64,000 bases of DNA, taken from positions 62,001 to 126,000 of the forward strand of contig JANYFY010000016.1 of the NCBI GenBank assembly GCA_025359565.1, read 5' to 3'. A model generated the notes under the pieces. It saw nothing but the letters and a program-made list of their open reading frames with translations. It was not told the DNA's origin and ran no database searches. Made by a program: the position numbers and the translations under genes. Positions 1 to 9,195 of this stretch are shown here, one piece after another. Origin of the DNA: Gammaproteobacteria bacterium (GTDB lineage Bacteria > Pseudomonadota > Gammaproteobacteria > Steroidobacterales > Steroidobacteraceae). Each line of letters begins with the position of its first letter. Position 1 is the stretch's first letter.

Positions 1-651
1 GAAATTCACCAACAGACGGAGGTCACCGGTATTCGTGTCCAAGCGGGTAGGGTCGCTGGTGTTGAAACGACACGCGGCTTTATTGGGACTTCGCGTGTGC
101 TATGCGCAGTCGCTGGTTTCACTCCGCGAATACTCGATATGGTGGGTTTGAGTACGCCCATCTACGTGCATCCGTTGCAAGCTATGGTCTCTGAGCCTAT
201 TAAGGCTTGGCTCGATCCCATTGTTGTTTCTGGCTCGTTACATGTCTATGTGTCTCAGACTGCACGAGGCGAGCTTGTGATGGGCGCATCGCTTGATCCC
301 TATGAGTTGCATAGTACCCGTTCAACCTTGGATTTCGCTGAAAATCTTAGCGCTCACATGCTCGACATGTTTCCGTTTCTCTGTGAGGTAAAAGTCAATC
401 GGCAATGGGCTGGACTTGCCGATATGACCCCGGACTTCGCCCCAATTATGGGCGTCACGCCGGTGGATGGTTTCTACATTGATGCCGGATGGGGCACTTG
501 GGGTTTCAAGGCAACGCCTGTATGCGGCAAGACGATGAGCCATACGCTTGCAACGGGGCGGAATCACGAGTTGATTGAGGGCTTTACGATAGATCGATTT
601 GCACGTTACCAGCTCACCGGTGAAAAAGGTGCGGCTTCGGTCGGTCATTAA
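1..651 (+). CDS. mgdA: N-methylglutamate dehydrogenase subunit A (SoxB-like), 3' part
   Basis: This is the C-terminal 216 residues of an FAD oxidoreductase of the sarcosine oxidase beta-subunit family; the frame is open from base 1, so the start lies left of the window. The C-terminal motif GWGTWGFKATP is typical of the family's FAD-binding end. Followed by SoxD-, SoxA- and SoxG-like genes and then gmaS and mgsABC, it is best read as subunit A of N-methylglutamate dehydrogenase, which oxidises N-methylglutamate to glutamate plus a C1 unit. An ordinary sarcosine oxidase subunit is the alternative, but the neighbours favour the NMG pathway. The gap to mgdB is 11 bp. Confidence 0.85.
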   Translation, partial: EIHQQTEVTGIRVQAGRVAGVETTRGFIGTSRVLCAVAGFTPRILDMVGLSTPIYVHPLQAMVSEPIKAWLDPIVVSGSLHVYVSQTARGELVMGASLDPYELHSTRSTLDFAENLSAHMLDMFPFLCEVKVNRQWAGLADMTPDFAPIMGVTPVDGFYIDAGWGTWGFKATPVCGKTMSHTLATGRNHELIEGFTIDRFARYQLTGEKGAASVGH

Positions 652-662
652 AGTATGAATAC

Positions 663-947
663 ATGAAACTGTTGGTTTGTCCCCTCAATGGACCTCGCCC
701 GGTGACGGAATTCGCGTACGGAGGTGAAGTACGCGTGAGCCCCGATCCGGATGCCTGCAGTGATGCAGAATGGGGTAATTATGTATTTAACCGATCCGGA
801 TCACCGGGTCAAAAATATGAGTGGTGGTGTCATGCTGCCTCTGGTTTTTGGTTTATTGCGCTACGTGATACCACCACTGACTTAGTCATTGCGACCTATC
901 CAGCTGAGTTTGTGCAAACCGGATTTAGTCGGGTCCGACCGCAATGA
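663..947 (+). CDS. mgdB: N-methylglutamate dehydrogenase subunit B (SoxD-like)
   Basis: A 94-residue protein of the sarcosine oxidase delta-subunit family, judged by the N-terminal CPxxGPR-type motif, the GGEV segment, the SDAEW segment and the ending with ALRDTTTD. In sarcosine oxidase this small subunit binds Zn through three Cys and one His. Here Cys6 and His57 are kept, but the second Cys position reads Asn9 and the fourth reads Gly61; an extra Cys56 sits beside the His. Metal binding is therefore doubtful or differently ligated. Its stop overlaps the mgdC start in ATGA, which implies translational coupling and a stoichiometric complex. Confidence 0.85.
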   Translation: MKLLVCPLNGPRPVTEFAYGGEVRVSPDPDACSDAEWGNYVFNRSGSPGQKYEWWCHAASGFWFIALRDTTTDLVIATYPAEFVQTGFSRVRPQ

Positions 948-3865
948 TGTACCGCCTTGCTCCTCATGCCGATGAATGGATCGATCGGTCGATAATTGTG
1001 AACTTCTTCTTTGAAGGCAAGGAATGTCAAGGATACGAAGGCGACACTATCTCGTCAGCTTTGGTCGCAGCCGGGGTACCTTTTCTCGGTCGAAGCTTCA
1101 AATATCATCGGCCCCGCAGCCTGTTGTCGTTCAGTAACCATGACAGTAATACGTTATTTCAGGTGGGAGAGGTTCCCAATGTTCGCGGTGACGTGACGCC
1201 GCTTCGCGCCGGCATGCGAGTGTCGGCTATTAATACTTTCGGCGGTTTAAGCAAGGATAGGGCGCGGGTATTAGACCGTTTAAGTAGCTTTTTACCGGTC
1301 GGTTTTTATTATAAAGCGTTTCATTCTAAGCGCCTTTTCCCACATTGGGAGCGCATGTTTCGCGCCTTGACCGGTTTAGGCCGAGTGTCGCTCGACGCAC
1401 CACGAAAATTCACCGCAAAGCGCTATGCTTTTTGCGACGTGTTGGTCGTCGGTGCCGGGGCTAGCGGTCTATCGGCAGCACTCGCGGCCGCCGCTGCGGG
1501 CGCGCACGTAGCTTTAGTGGATGAGTCATTACAAGGTGGAGGTATCACACCACTGAGAACGCCAAACTCAACGTTAGAGGCGTTGCTGCGGAAGTTAAGT
1601 CAATCCGACAAGATTACATTTTATTCTGCAACTGTAGCTGCAGGGTATTACGCTGACCATTGGCTAGCACTTGCTGAGCCACTACGAATGACAAAAATGC
1701 GCGCTAAGGCAGTGGTGTTTGCAACCGGCGTGATTGAGCAACCCGCAGTGTTTCGCAACAACGATTTGCCAGGCGTGATGCTGGCCTCAGCGGCGCTTCG
1801 ATTGCTTGCGTGTTATCGCATTGCGCCGGGGCGAACCATTGTTATTGTTGCTGCGAATCGGGAGGCGTACGAGGCATGTTTAGAATTAGTCGCAAATTCG
1901 TTGCGGGTTGCGGCAATTCTTGAATTGCGTTCTACTTTGCAGCACTCCTTGGAGGACCTGAAACTCGCTCGACGATGTGAAGATCTTGGCGTCAAAATTT
2001 TTACAGCCTCAGCGCCGTATCAGGCAATCGCAGCGTCGAACGGGCTTCTTAAGGCAGTAGACTATGGGCCGATTGATTCAAGTGGGACTATTAATTCACA
2101 AGCTGCGAAACGCATAGAATGCGATTCCTTGCTAATGAGTGTGGGTTGGGCCCCTGCCAGCCACCTACTTGCACAGGCGGGTGGCAGCACGGTGTTTTCA
2201 CCCGAGATACAGCAGTTTGTTCCTAAGGAACTGCCGGCAGGTATTTTCGTTGCGGGTCGACTCAATGGGGTTTTTGAATTTAATTCTCGTCTTGACGATG
2301 GCCATCGAGCTGGAACCGATGCCGCGGCTTATTCAGGATATGGAGAAACGCGCGGCTCGGAAGTGACGCGTAGTACCCGGTGTCCTTCGCATCCTTATCC
2401 CATTGTGGAGCATCCAGCCGCTAAAAACTTCGTGGATTTTGACGAAGATATTCAAGTTAAAGATTTGCAAAATGCGATTCAGGAAGGATTTGATTCCAGC
2501 GAACTCTTGAAGCGTTACACTACCGTCGGAATGGGTCCTTCACAAGGGCAACATTCTAATATGAACGCGTTGCGAATTTTGGCGCGAGCCCGATCAATGA
2601 GTGTTTCGGCACTGGGATTGACCACCGCTCGCCCCATGTACCACCCCATACCTTTGAAGTTGCTTGCTGGACGTGGCTTTCACCCCGTTAGGCGTACTCC
2701 GGTTGATGCCATGCATGGAGCGCTCGGGGCGATGTGGATGCCCGCAGGCAACTGGCGACGGTGCGAATATTACGGGGTAAGCGGTGAGACTCGAGACGCG
2801 AGTATCGCGGCCGAGGTGTGGGCGGTACGGCATGCGGTAGGACTCATAGATGTTGGCACCCTAGGTAAAATTGAGATCCACGGTCCAATGGCGGGCGAAT
2901 TCCTAGACCGGGTATACGCGGGTAATTTCTCGAATCTGCGCGTTGGTATGACGCGCTATGGGTTAATGCTCGATGAGTCCGGCGTGATCATTGATGACGG
3001 AGTAATCGCCCGACTTGCTATCGATCTATTTTACTTCACCACCACTACCAGTGGTTCAACCGCGGTATTTCGCGAATTACTGCGGCTCAATGCTTTATGG
3101 GGCCTAGAGTGTTCGTTAATTAATCTTACGGGTCATATGGCAGCATTTAATTTTGCGGGCCCTTTATGTCGTGCAATTCTACAGCCCTTGATTGATATTG
3201 ACCTTGCCGAAGCCGAATTTCCGTTTCTAGGGGTCAGAGAGGCAAGGCTTTGCGGGGTCGCTGCACGATTGATGCGGGTTGGGTTTGTCGGCGAGTTGGG
3301 CTACGAAATTCATGTTGCAGCGAATGCCGGGATCGTCGTTTGGAAAGCACTTATGAGCGCCGGTCAAGATCGAGGATTGCGTCCCTTCGGAGTAGAGGCG
3401 CAACGGGTTCTGCGCCTCGAAAAAGGCCATTTCATTGTGAGTCAGGACACTGATGGTTTGACCGATCCGTACGAAGCCAATGCGATGTGGGCAATGAATA
3501 TGCGTAAGCCATTTTTCGTGGGACAACGTAGTCTACGAATTCTGGAGAAGCGAGGTCCACGACAAAAACTTGTTGGAATTGAGTGGGATGGCGCAAGTCA
3601 CAGCACATTGGTCAAAGAAAGTCATTTAGTGATCGACGGCGTGAATATTGCAGGTCGCATCACAAGTGCGTTGTATTCGGCCACATTGAAGAAGTGGATT
3701 GGTTTTGCGATGTTAAATCCCGATTTCGCTAGTCGCACTGAATCTCTTCCTAATCGCGAGATTTATATTCGTACTGACTCCGGGAAAATGCAGTTGGCAC
3801 GGATTGCCACGATACCTTTTTATGATCCGAAAAATTCTCGGCAAAAACAGATTTTGGGCGGGTGA
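944..3865 (+). CDS. mgdC: N-methylglutamate dehydrogenase subunit C (SoxA-like)
   Basis: A 973-residue large subunit of the sarcosine oxidase alpha type, full length for the family. The order is an N-terminal ferredoxin-like segment (EGDTISSAL, GRSFKYHRPR), a dinucleotide-binding fold at about residues 165-185 (VVGAGASGLS), the conserved KRYTTVGMG segment near 525, and a C-terminal GcvT-like folate domain from about 590, with GELGYEIH near 783 and a DTDG motif. The folate domain suggests that the methyl carbon leaves as methylene-tetrahydrofolate. The start is ATG 944 inside the mgdB stop; a second ATG follows immediately. It ends in a GTGA overlap with mgdD. Confidence 0.9.
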   Translation: MMYRLAPHADEWIDRSIIVNFFFEGKECQGYEGDTISSALVAAGVPFLGRSFKYHRPRSLLSFSNHDSNTLFQVGEVPNVRGDVTPLRAGMRVSAINTFGGLSKDRARVLDRLSSFLPVGFYYKAFHSKRLFPHWERMFRALTGLGRVSLDAPRKFTAKRYAFCDVLVVGAGASGLSAALAAAAAGAHVALVDESLQGGGITPLRTPNSTLEALLRKLSQSDKITFYSATVAAGYYADHWLALAEPLRMTKMRAKAVVFATGVIEQPAVFRNNDLPGVMLASAALRLLACYRIAPGRTIVIVAANREAYEACLELVANSLRVAAILELRSTLQHSLEDLKLARRCEDLGVKIFTASAPYQAIAASNGLLKAVDYGPIDSSGTINSQAAKRIECDSLLMSVGWAPASHLLAQAGGSTVFSPEIQQFVPKELPAGIFVAGRLNGVFEFNSRLDDGHRAGTDAAAYSGYGETRGSEVTRSTRCPSHPYPIVEHPAAKNFVDFDEDIQVKDLQNAIQEGFDSSELLKRYTTVGMGPSQGQHSNMNALRILARARSMSVSALGLTTARPMYHPIPLKLLAGRGFHPVRRTPVDAMHGALGAMWMPAGNWRRCEYYGVSGETRDASIAAEVWAVRHAVGLIDVGTLGKIEIHGPMAGEFLDRVYAGNFSNLRVGMTRYGLMLDESGVIIDDGVIARLAIDLFYFTTTTSGSTAVFRELLRLNALWGLECSLINLTGHMAAFNFAGPLCRAILQPLIDIDLAEAEFPFLGVREARLCGVAARLMRVGFVGELGYEIHVAANAGIVVWKALMSAGQDRGLRPFGVEAQRVLRLEKGHFIVSQDTDGLTDPYEANAMWAMNMRKPFFVGQRSLRILEKRGPRQKLVGIEWDGASHSTLVKESHLVIDGVNIAGRITSALYSATLKKWIGFAMLNPDFASRTESLPNREIYIRTDSGKMQLARIATIPFYDPKNSRQKQILGG

Positions 3866-4416
3866 GCGACCTTATGACCCATGATTTAGTGCTACAAGTG
3901 CTGGATAAACGCGGATGTTGCGGATTCAAAGGTCCGCGAGCGGTTGAATGGCTGCGCGATCAGGGCCTCTTGTTACCCACTCAGCCCAATAGCTGGGCGA
4001 TTTCGGGTAAAAATTTAGAAGAGGTAATTGTTGCGCGATTAGGCGCATCAGAATTTTTTATTGAAGGTATGGTCGGCACTGAAATATTAGAACGAGTGGC
4101 TTCGAACACCGTTAAACCCTCAGGTGTTTATCCGGTTTTACGTGAAGATTGCGCGTTTGTGATTAGCGGAACGAACGTCGATGAAGTTCTTGCGCAAGTT
4201 TGTAGCTTTAATTTCGCTGATCTCGCGCTTGCAGCTAATCCGGTGATCATGACGTTGGTGATGGACGTTGCAGTGCTGATAGTGCCACAAGAATCGAGCG
4301 TAGGGTGTCGCTATAGAGTTTGGTGTGACCCGACTTTCGCTCGATACATATTGGACGGATTGGAACCAATAGTCATTGAGTACGGTGGTGTGCATAGGGA
4401 GACGTATTATGAATAG
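3862..4416 (+). CDS. mgdD: N-methylglutamate dehydrogenase subunit D (SoxG-like)
   Basis: A 184-residue protein in the position and size class of the sarcosine oxidase gamma subunit, with a weakly conserved GcvT-like fold (KGPRAVEWL, then [12 protein letters not shown]). Sequence similarity alone is modest; the assignment rests mainly on order. The chosen start is GTG 3862, which overlaps the mgdC stop as GTGA; an ATG four codons later (3874) is the alternative. The 3' end overlaps gmaS by 8 bp. It should be the fourth subunit of the dehydrogenase complex. Confidence 0.8.
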   Translation: MSDLMTHDLVLQVLDKRGCCGFKGPRAVEWLRDQGLLLPTQPNSWAISGKNLEEVIVARLGASEFFIEGMVGTEILERVASNTVKPSGVYPVLREDCAFVISGTNVDEVLAQVCSFNFADLALAANPVIMTLVMDVAVLIVPQESSVGCRYRVWCDPTFARYILDGLEPIVIEYGGVHRETYYE

Positions 4417-5743
4417 AGAACAAGCGCTAAAATTTTTCGTGGAAAATAAGACTCGATACCTGTTAGCTCAATTTGTCGACATCCACGGGTCTGCTAAAGC
4501 CAAAGCCGTTCCGATTGAGCATCTTGAGATGGTTCTTAACGATGGTGCTGGCTTTGCCGGCTTCGCGTTGTGGGGTTTTGGCATGGGACCTGAAGGTCCC
4601 GATTACATGGCAGTTGGCGACCTGTCGACATTACAGAATATTCCATGGATGCCGGGTTATGCGCGCCTAATTTGTAATGGTACGGTCAATAGAAAACCGT
4701 ATCCATTTTGTTCCAGAGTGGCGTTACAAACCCAGATTGAACGGCTTAGCGCACGAGGACTCACCATGTATACCGGCATTGAGCCGGAGTTCATGTTGCT
4801 ATCGCGACGAGCAGATGGCAGCCTGGGTGCGGCCGATGTGACCGATACGCTTGATAAGCCTTGTTATGACTATAAAGGGTTGTATCGAACGCGGGAAATG
4901 CTGGATGAAATGGTTGGTGCGCTTCGTGGTGTCGGCATCGATGTATATCAAATCGATCACGAAGACGGTAACGGTCAGTTTGAAGTTAACTTCACTTATG
5001 CGGATGCGTTGAAGTCGGCCGATAATTTTACCTTCGTTAAAATGGCGGCGAGTGAAATTGCGCACAAGCACGGCATGATTGCGACATTCATGCCAAAGCC
5101 ATTTTCCAATCGCACGGGCAGTGGAGCGCACTTTCACGTGTCGTTGGGATCTGCCACCCAGAAAAATATTTTTTATGATGCAACCGACAAATCTGGGATG
5201 GGGCTTTCACAAATCGCTTATTATTTCTTGGGTGGCATCTTGCAGCATGCGAGTGCTTTTTGTGCAATCGCTGCTCCAACCGTAAACTCCTACAAGCGCT
5301 TGGTAGTGGGCCGATCGCTTTCTGGGGCTACCTGGGCACCCGCCTACGTCGCTTATGGTGATAATAATCGCACTGCGTGCGTACGGGTACCGCACGGGCG
5401 ACTCGAAGTTCGATTGCCCGACTCCGGTTGCAATCCTTATCTGGTTTCCGCAGCCTTGATTGCTGCGGGCTTGGATGGAATTGATCAAAAACTTGATCCT
5501 GGTCCACCCCAAAATATCAATTTGTATGAGCTGTCAGTCGAACAGCTTCGGCAGAAAGGTATCAAAGTATTGCCGCAATCATTGCATGAAGCAATTAACG
5601 CCTTGGAGGGTGACGCTGTGATTCGCGAGGGACTAGGTGTTGAGTTGGCTGCCGAGTTTATAAAGCTAAAGCGTATGGAGTGGAATGAATATTCTCGTCA
5701 TGTATCGGATTGGGAGTCACGTCGTTACCTTGAGTTTTTTTAG
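4409..5743 (+). CDS. gmaS: gamma-glutamylmethylamide synthetase
   Basis: A glutamine-synthetase-family ligase of 444 residues. The family reaction joins methylamine to the gamma-carboxylate of glutamate using ATP. The catalytic signatures are visible: GNGQFE near residue 186 and GSGAHFH near 237, corresponding to the GS ATP and glutamate sites. The start is set at ATG 4409 ([10 protein letters not shown]), with a GGGAGA Shine-Dalgarno just upstream; an earlier in-frame codon would only add an unlike extension over mgdD. Flanked by mgd and mgs genes, it is the entry step of the N-methylglutamate pathway rather than an ammonia-assimilating glutamine synthetase. Confidence 0.93.
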   Translation: MNREQALKFFVENKTRYLLAQFVDIHGSAKAKAVPIEHLEMVLNDGAGFAGFALWGFGMGPEGPDYMAVGDLSTLQNIPWMPGYARLICNGTVNRKPYPFCSRVALQTQIERLSARGLTMYTGIEPEFMLLSRRADGSLGAADVTDTLDKPCYDYKGLYRTREMLDEMVGALRGVGIDVYQIDHEDGNGQFEVNFTYADALKSADNFTFVKMAASEIAHKHGMIATFMPKPFSNRTGSGAHFHVSLGSATQKNIFYDATDKSGMGLSQIAYYFLGGILQHASAFCAIAAPTVNSYKRLVVGRSLSGATWAPAYVAYGDNNRTACVRVPHGRLEVRLPDSGCNPYLVSAALIAAGLDGIDQKLDPGPPQNINLYELSVEQLRQKGIKVLPQSLHEAINALEGDAVIREGLGVELAAEFIKLKRMEWNEYSRHVSDWESRRYLEFF

Positions 5744-5766
5744 GCGAGTTGTCAGGAGTCGACATT

Positions 5767-6663
5767 ATGTGCGGCATTGTGGGTCTGTTGATTAAGAAGC
5801 CAAATATGCGCGATCAATTAGGCGCTCTAATGGTGCCTATGTTAGTCGGCATGACGGAGCGTGGCCCGTCCTCAGCGGGGTTGGCGGTGTATAGCCCCCC
5901 AGTTGAGTTGTCATCGCATAAGTTCAGTCTATACAGTGGCGAGCATGCGATGGATTGGTCGGATTTGTTACGGCGGCTGTCAAAAAATTTTGACGGGATT
6001 CACGAGATTTCACCGCTGGGCAACCAAGCGGTTTTAACGAGTGGCGTCGATCCAGACTCCTTAGTCACCTGGATTACTCAACTAAGAGAGCCAGTTGCTG
6101 TGCTTTCGGTAGGGCAGTCGATTGCGCTTTATAAGGATGTAGGCACCCCCGCTGAAATAGCTGAGAGATATCAGTTTAAAACTCTTCGGGGTTCGCACTT
6201 GGTGGGGCATACTCGTATGGCAACGGAATCGGCCGTGACACCGGCGCATGCGCATCCTTTCACAGCTGGCCGTGATTTCTGCTTGGTGCACAATGGTTCG
6301 TTGTCTAATCCGCATCTGGTACGTAAGAAACTCGAACCGCTAGGCATTCATTTTGATACCGATAATGACACCGAAGCTGCCTGTCGTTTTTTCGAGTGGC
6401 GACTGCGGGAGGGGGACAGTCTTAAAACGGCGGTGCAACGGGGATTCAATGAGCTAGACGGGTTCTATACTTTTTTAATGGGAACCGACCAAGAGTTGCT
6501 GCTTGTGCGGGATGCCTTCGCATGCAAACCGGCGGTTGTGGCCGAAACTGACGAGTTTGTCGCGATTGCCTCAGAATTTCGCTCGCTGGCTCATTTGCCT
6601 GGCATTGCACATGCCACTTTATTCGAGCCCAAGCCTGAGGAAATATATTCATGGCGAATTTGA
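5767..6663 (+). CDS. mgsA: N-methylglutamate synthase subunit A (class II glutamine amidotransferase)
   Basis: A 298-residue glutaminase-type domain, related to the amidotransferase part of glutamate synthase (GlxB-like). The start at ATG 5767 gives Met-Cys-Gly-Ile-Val-Gly, so removal of Met exposes the N-terminal Cys nucleophile; this decides the start over a TTG at 5749. A CAGGAG Shine-Dalgarno precedes it. The motifs HNGSLSN and DTEAAC fit the amidotransferase fold. In the NMG pathway this subunit probably handles gamma-glutamylmethylamide for transfer of methylamine to 2-oxoglutarate. It overlaps mgsB by 13 bp. Confidence 0.9.
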   Translation: MCGIVGLLIKKPNMRDQLGALMVPMLVGMTERGPSSAGLAVYSPPVELSSHKFSLYSGEHAMDWSDLLRRLSKNFDGIHEISPLGNQAVLTSGVDPDSLVTWITQLREPVAVLSVGQSIALYKDVGTPAEIAERYQFKTLRGSHLVGHTRMATESAVTPAHAHPFTAGRDFCLVHNGSLSNPHLVRKKLEPLGIHFDTDNDTEAACRFFEWRLREGDSLKTAVQRGFNELDGFYTFLMGTDQELLLVRDAFACKPAVVAETDEFVAIASEFRSLAHLPGIAHATLFEPKPEEIYSWRI

Positions 6664-7361
6664 AGCCGATTGCTGCGGGGCCAATAAGAGAGTTTGATCT
6701 TGAAAAAGACAGTTTGCGCGAACTTAACCAGTTTTTACATAGTGCTGCTACCTCTCACTGCCAAATTCAAGTACGTAATCCCAATGGGGCACATTCGATA
6801 GCCTGTGGTTTGAACAGCGAACTTGACGTCAGGATATTTGGACACGTCGGCTATTACGCGGCCGGAATGAATAAACTTGCAACAGTCACTATCGAGGGTA
6901 ACGCGGGGCCTGGAGTCGCTGAAAATATGATGTCGGGCCAGGTCCATGTAAAGGGTTTCGCGTCAACCGCCGCGGGCGCTTCGGCACACGGAGGATTGTT
7001 GGTTATCGATGGCGATGCCTCCTTACGCTGTGGTATCAGCTTAAAAGGGGCAGATATCGTAGTGGGCGGAAGTGTTGGCAGCTTTTCGGCTTTTATGGCG
7101 CAAGCGGGCCGAATAGTTATTTGCGGTGATGCAGAGGATGCTTTGGGTGATTCTTTATATGAGGCGGTAATTTACGTGCGAGGCAAGGTGGCATCCTTAG
7201 GGGCGGACGCGCGCTTTGAACCTATGACCGAGGCGGATTTCGACACGTTAAGGCAATTGCTAAAAAGCGCGGGTTTAGAGTATGAGGCGTCAGACTTTAA
7301 GCGCGTAGCGTCGGCTAAGAAAATGTATCACTGGCACGCTGATGCCAATCAGGAGTATTGA
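6651..7361 (+). CDS. mgsB: N-methylglutamate synthase subunit B (GXGXG beta-helix domain)
   Basis: A 236-residue protein resembling the C-terminal GXGXG beta-helix domain of glutamate synthase large subunit (GlxC-like). Glycine-rich repeats run through the middle (AGPGVAENMMSG, SAHGGLLVIDGDAS, GGSVGSFSAFMAQ, ICGDAEDALGDS). It is the scaffold domain of a three-gene synthase whose parts are fused in ordinary GltB. It overlaps mgsA by 13 bp and lies 4 bp before mgsC, so the three subunits are co-translated. Confidence 0.88.
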   Translation: MANLKPIAAGPIREFDLEKDSLRELNQFLHSAATSHCQIQVRNPNGAHSIACGLNSELDVRIFGHVGYYAAGMNKLATVTIEGNAGPGVAENMMSGQVHVKGFASTAAGASAHGGLLVIDGDASLRCGISLKGADIVVGGSVGSFSAFMAQAGRIVICGDAEDALGDSLYEAVIYVRGKVASLGADARFEPMTEADFDTLRQLLKSAGLEYEASDFKRVASAKKMYHWHADANQEY

Positions 7362-7365
7362 TCTT

Positions 7366-8709
7366 ATGACACATCCGACAATGGAGGAGTCAGCAGGTTT
7401 TGATCGCCTTACGATCGATTACATACAGCGCGCCGCGGCGAGTGGCTTGTATGAAATACGCGGGTTGGGCGCGAAACGTCGGGTCCCAAATTTCGATGAC
7501 TTACTATTTCTCGCAGCGTCCTTGTCCCGCTATCCGTTAGAAGGATATCGTGAGCGATGTTCGACCAAGACAGTATTGGGAACGCGATTTGCGTCTCGCC
7601 CCATTGAGCTTGCGATCCCGATCACCATCGCGGGTATGAGTTTTGGCGCTTTGTCGGCGCGCGTAAAAGATGCATTGGGTCGTGCCGCGACCGAATTGGG
7701 GACATCGACGACTACGGGTGATGGCGGCATGACGTCGGAGGAGCGTAACTCCTCGAAGACTTTGGTGTACCAATGCTTGCCGTCGCGCTACGGATTTAAC
7801 CCGGACGACGTGCGCCGTGCTGATGCCATTGAAATAGTTATAGGTCAAGGAGCTAAGCCTGGCGGCGGTGGTATGTTATTGGGGCAGAAAGTCAATCCTC
7901 GAGTCGCTCGTATGCGTACCTTGCCCGAAGGAGTCGATCAACGCTCTGCGTCGCGTCATCCGGATTGGACTGGGCCTGATGATCTGGTCATCAAAATTAA
8001 AGAGCTGCGCGAGATTACGGATTGGCGGACACCCATCTACGTTAAAGTCGGTGCTACCCGAGTATTTAATGACGTAAAGCTCGCGGTTCACGCAGGAGCT
8101 GACGTGGTCGTAGTTGATGGTATGCAAGGCGGTACCGCCGCAACTCAAAGCGTATTTATTGAGCATGTGGGAATACCGACGCTTGCCGCATTGCGGCAGG
8201 CGGTAGACGCCTTAGATGATTTAAATATGCGCGGTAGGGTGCAATTGGTGATTTCGGGCGGCATCCGAAGCGGTGCCGACGTTGCCAAGGCATTAGCCAT
8301 GGGCGCCGATGCGGTCGCTATGGGCCAAGGGGTCCTGATAGCACTGGGCTGTAATAGCGATACTTATGTGTCAAATGGTCAGCATATATCCGCGCTTAAA
8401 GACTACAGTGAATTAGGCACGGCTCCAGGCTTCTGTCACCACTGCCATACCGGAAAGTGCCCGGTTGGAGTCACCACGCAAGACTCGACGCTTGAGCTTC
8501 GGCTTGACCCTGCGGTGGGGGCGAAGCGGCTAAAAAATTATTTGCAGACCGTCAATATGGAATTGAGTACCATCGCGAGGGCCTGCGGTAAACAAGATGT
8601 GCATCACTTAGAAAAAGAAGATTTAGTCGCCTTGACTGTCGAATCGGCGGCAATGGCCGGCGTGCCGCTTGCAGGAACTGCTTGGATACCTGGCGGCAGC
8701 ATTACTTAG
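7366..8709 (+). CDS. mgsC: N-methylglutamate synthase subunit C (FMN/Fe-S glutamate synthase-like)
   Basis: A 447-residue FMN-binding synthase domain of the glutamate synthase family (GlxD-like). Visible features are the phosphate/FMN barrel segments (GGIRSGADVAKALAMGADAV, GAKPGGGGMLLG) and a Cys cluster at about residues 357, 360 and 365 (CHHCHTGKCPVG), which matches the site of the Fe-S cluster in the family. ATG 7366 is chosen because AGGAG lies at 7351-7355. It is the last gene of the NMG operon; no clear terminator hairpin was found in the 28 bp before the convergent neighbour. Confidence 0.92.
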   Translation: MTHPTMEESAGFDRLTIDYIQRAAASGLYEIRGLGAKRRVPNFDDLLFLAASLSRYPLEGYRERCSTKTVLGTRFASRPIELAIPITIAGMSFGALSARVKDALGRAATELGTSTTTGDGGMTSEERNSSKTLVYQCLPSRYGFNPDDVRRADAIEIVIGQGAKPGGGGMLLGQKVNPRVARMRTLPEGVDQRSASRHPDWTGPDDLVIKIKELREITDWRTPIYVKVGATRVFNDVKLAVHAGADVVVVDGMQGGTAATQSVFIEHVGIPTLAALRQAVDALDDLNMRGRVQLVISGGIRSGADVAKALAMGADAVAMGQGVLIALGCNSDTYVSNGQHISALKDYSELGTAPGFCHHCHTGKCPVGVTTQDSTLELRLDPAVGAKRLKNYLQTVNMELSTIARACGKQDVHHLEKEDLVALTVESAAMAGVPLAGTAWIPGGSIT

Positions 8710-8737
8710 CACATAAAAAACGGGACAATTTATTTTT

Positions 8738-9193
8738 TTAAAGACGTCGCGCCATGCGTAGCGCAGACTCTCGTCCTTGATAGTACCCTTGGACAAGCCC
8801 AAGGCTTTCAAAGCCTAGTTTTTGGTAGAAAATGCGCGCGATTTCGTTGTGCGCACGTATTTCCAGATTAATTCGAAATATTCCCGCTTCTATGGCGGTG
8901 ATAACCAGCCAATCTACAAGCTGTCGACCCAATCCTTGATGTCGATATCGAGGGTCAACGGCAAGTAAATTTAAATGCGCGACTTCGTCGCCGAAATGCA
9001 TGATGGCGAAGGCTGCTAGTTGGTCCTCGCGGCGTGCGACGACCCCTAGAGATTCTTCAGCGGTAATAAAGTGTTGGACGCGGGCAGGTGTCCACGCCCA
9101 GGTCAATCCCGCCTCTATGTGATCACGTGACATTTCTGCGATAGCGTCCGCGTCAGAAGCCCGCGCAAGTTCCAGCGTCGCGAGTAGCGGCAT
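8738..9193 (-). CDS. GNAT family N-acetyltransferase (RimI-like)
   Basis: A 151-residue protein with a single GNAT fold. The acetyl-CoA pyrophosphate loop is RYRHQGLG near residue 82, followed by an N-x-x-A-x-x-F-Y-x-K-x-G-F segment (NEIARIFYQKLGFE) typical of RimI, which acetylates the N-terminal Ala of ribosomal protein S18. Assignment to RimI itself is uncertain, because many GNAT enzymes share these motifs. It lies two bases downstream of the prolyl aminopeptidase gene on the same strand, so it is probably the last gene of a hinT-pip-GNAT operon. Confidence 0.75.
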   Translation of the reverse strand: MPLLATLELARASDADAIAEMSRDHIEAGLTWAWTPARVQHFITAEESLGVVARREDQLAAFAIMHFGDEVAHLNLLAVDPRYRHQGLGRQLVDWLVITAIEAGIFRINLEIRAHNEIARIFYQKLGFESLGLVQGYYQGRESALRMARRL

Positions 9194-9195
9194 AT

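Noticed and set aside
663-947. Frameshift or decay of the SoxD-like gene because of missing Cys ligands.
   Set aside because: The length, the flanking motifs and the ATGA coupling are intact, so substitution rather than decay is more likely.
8710-8742. A- and T-rich stretch between mgsC and the GNAT gene as a terminator.
   Set aside because: Only weak A-T pairing around a large loop; no GC stem.
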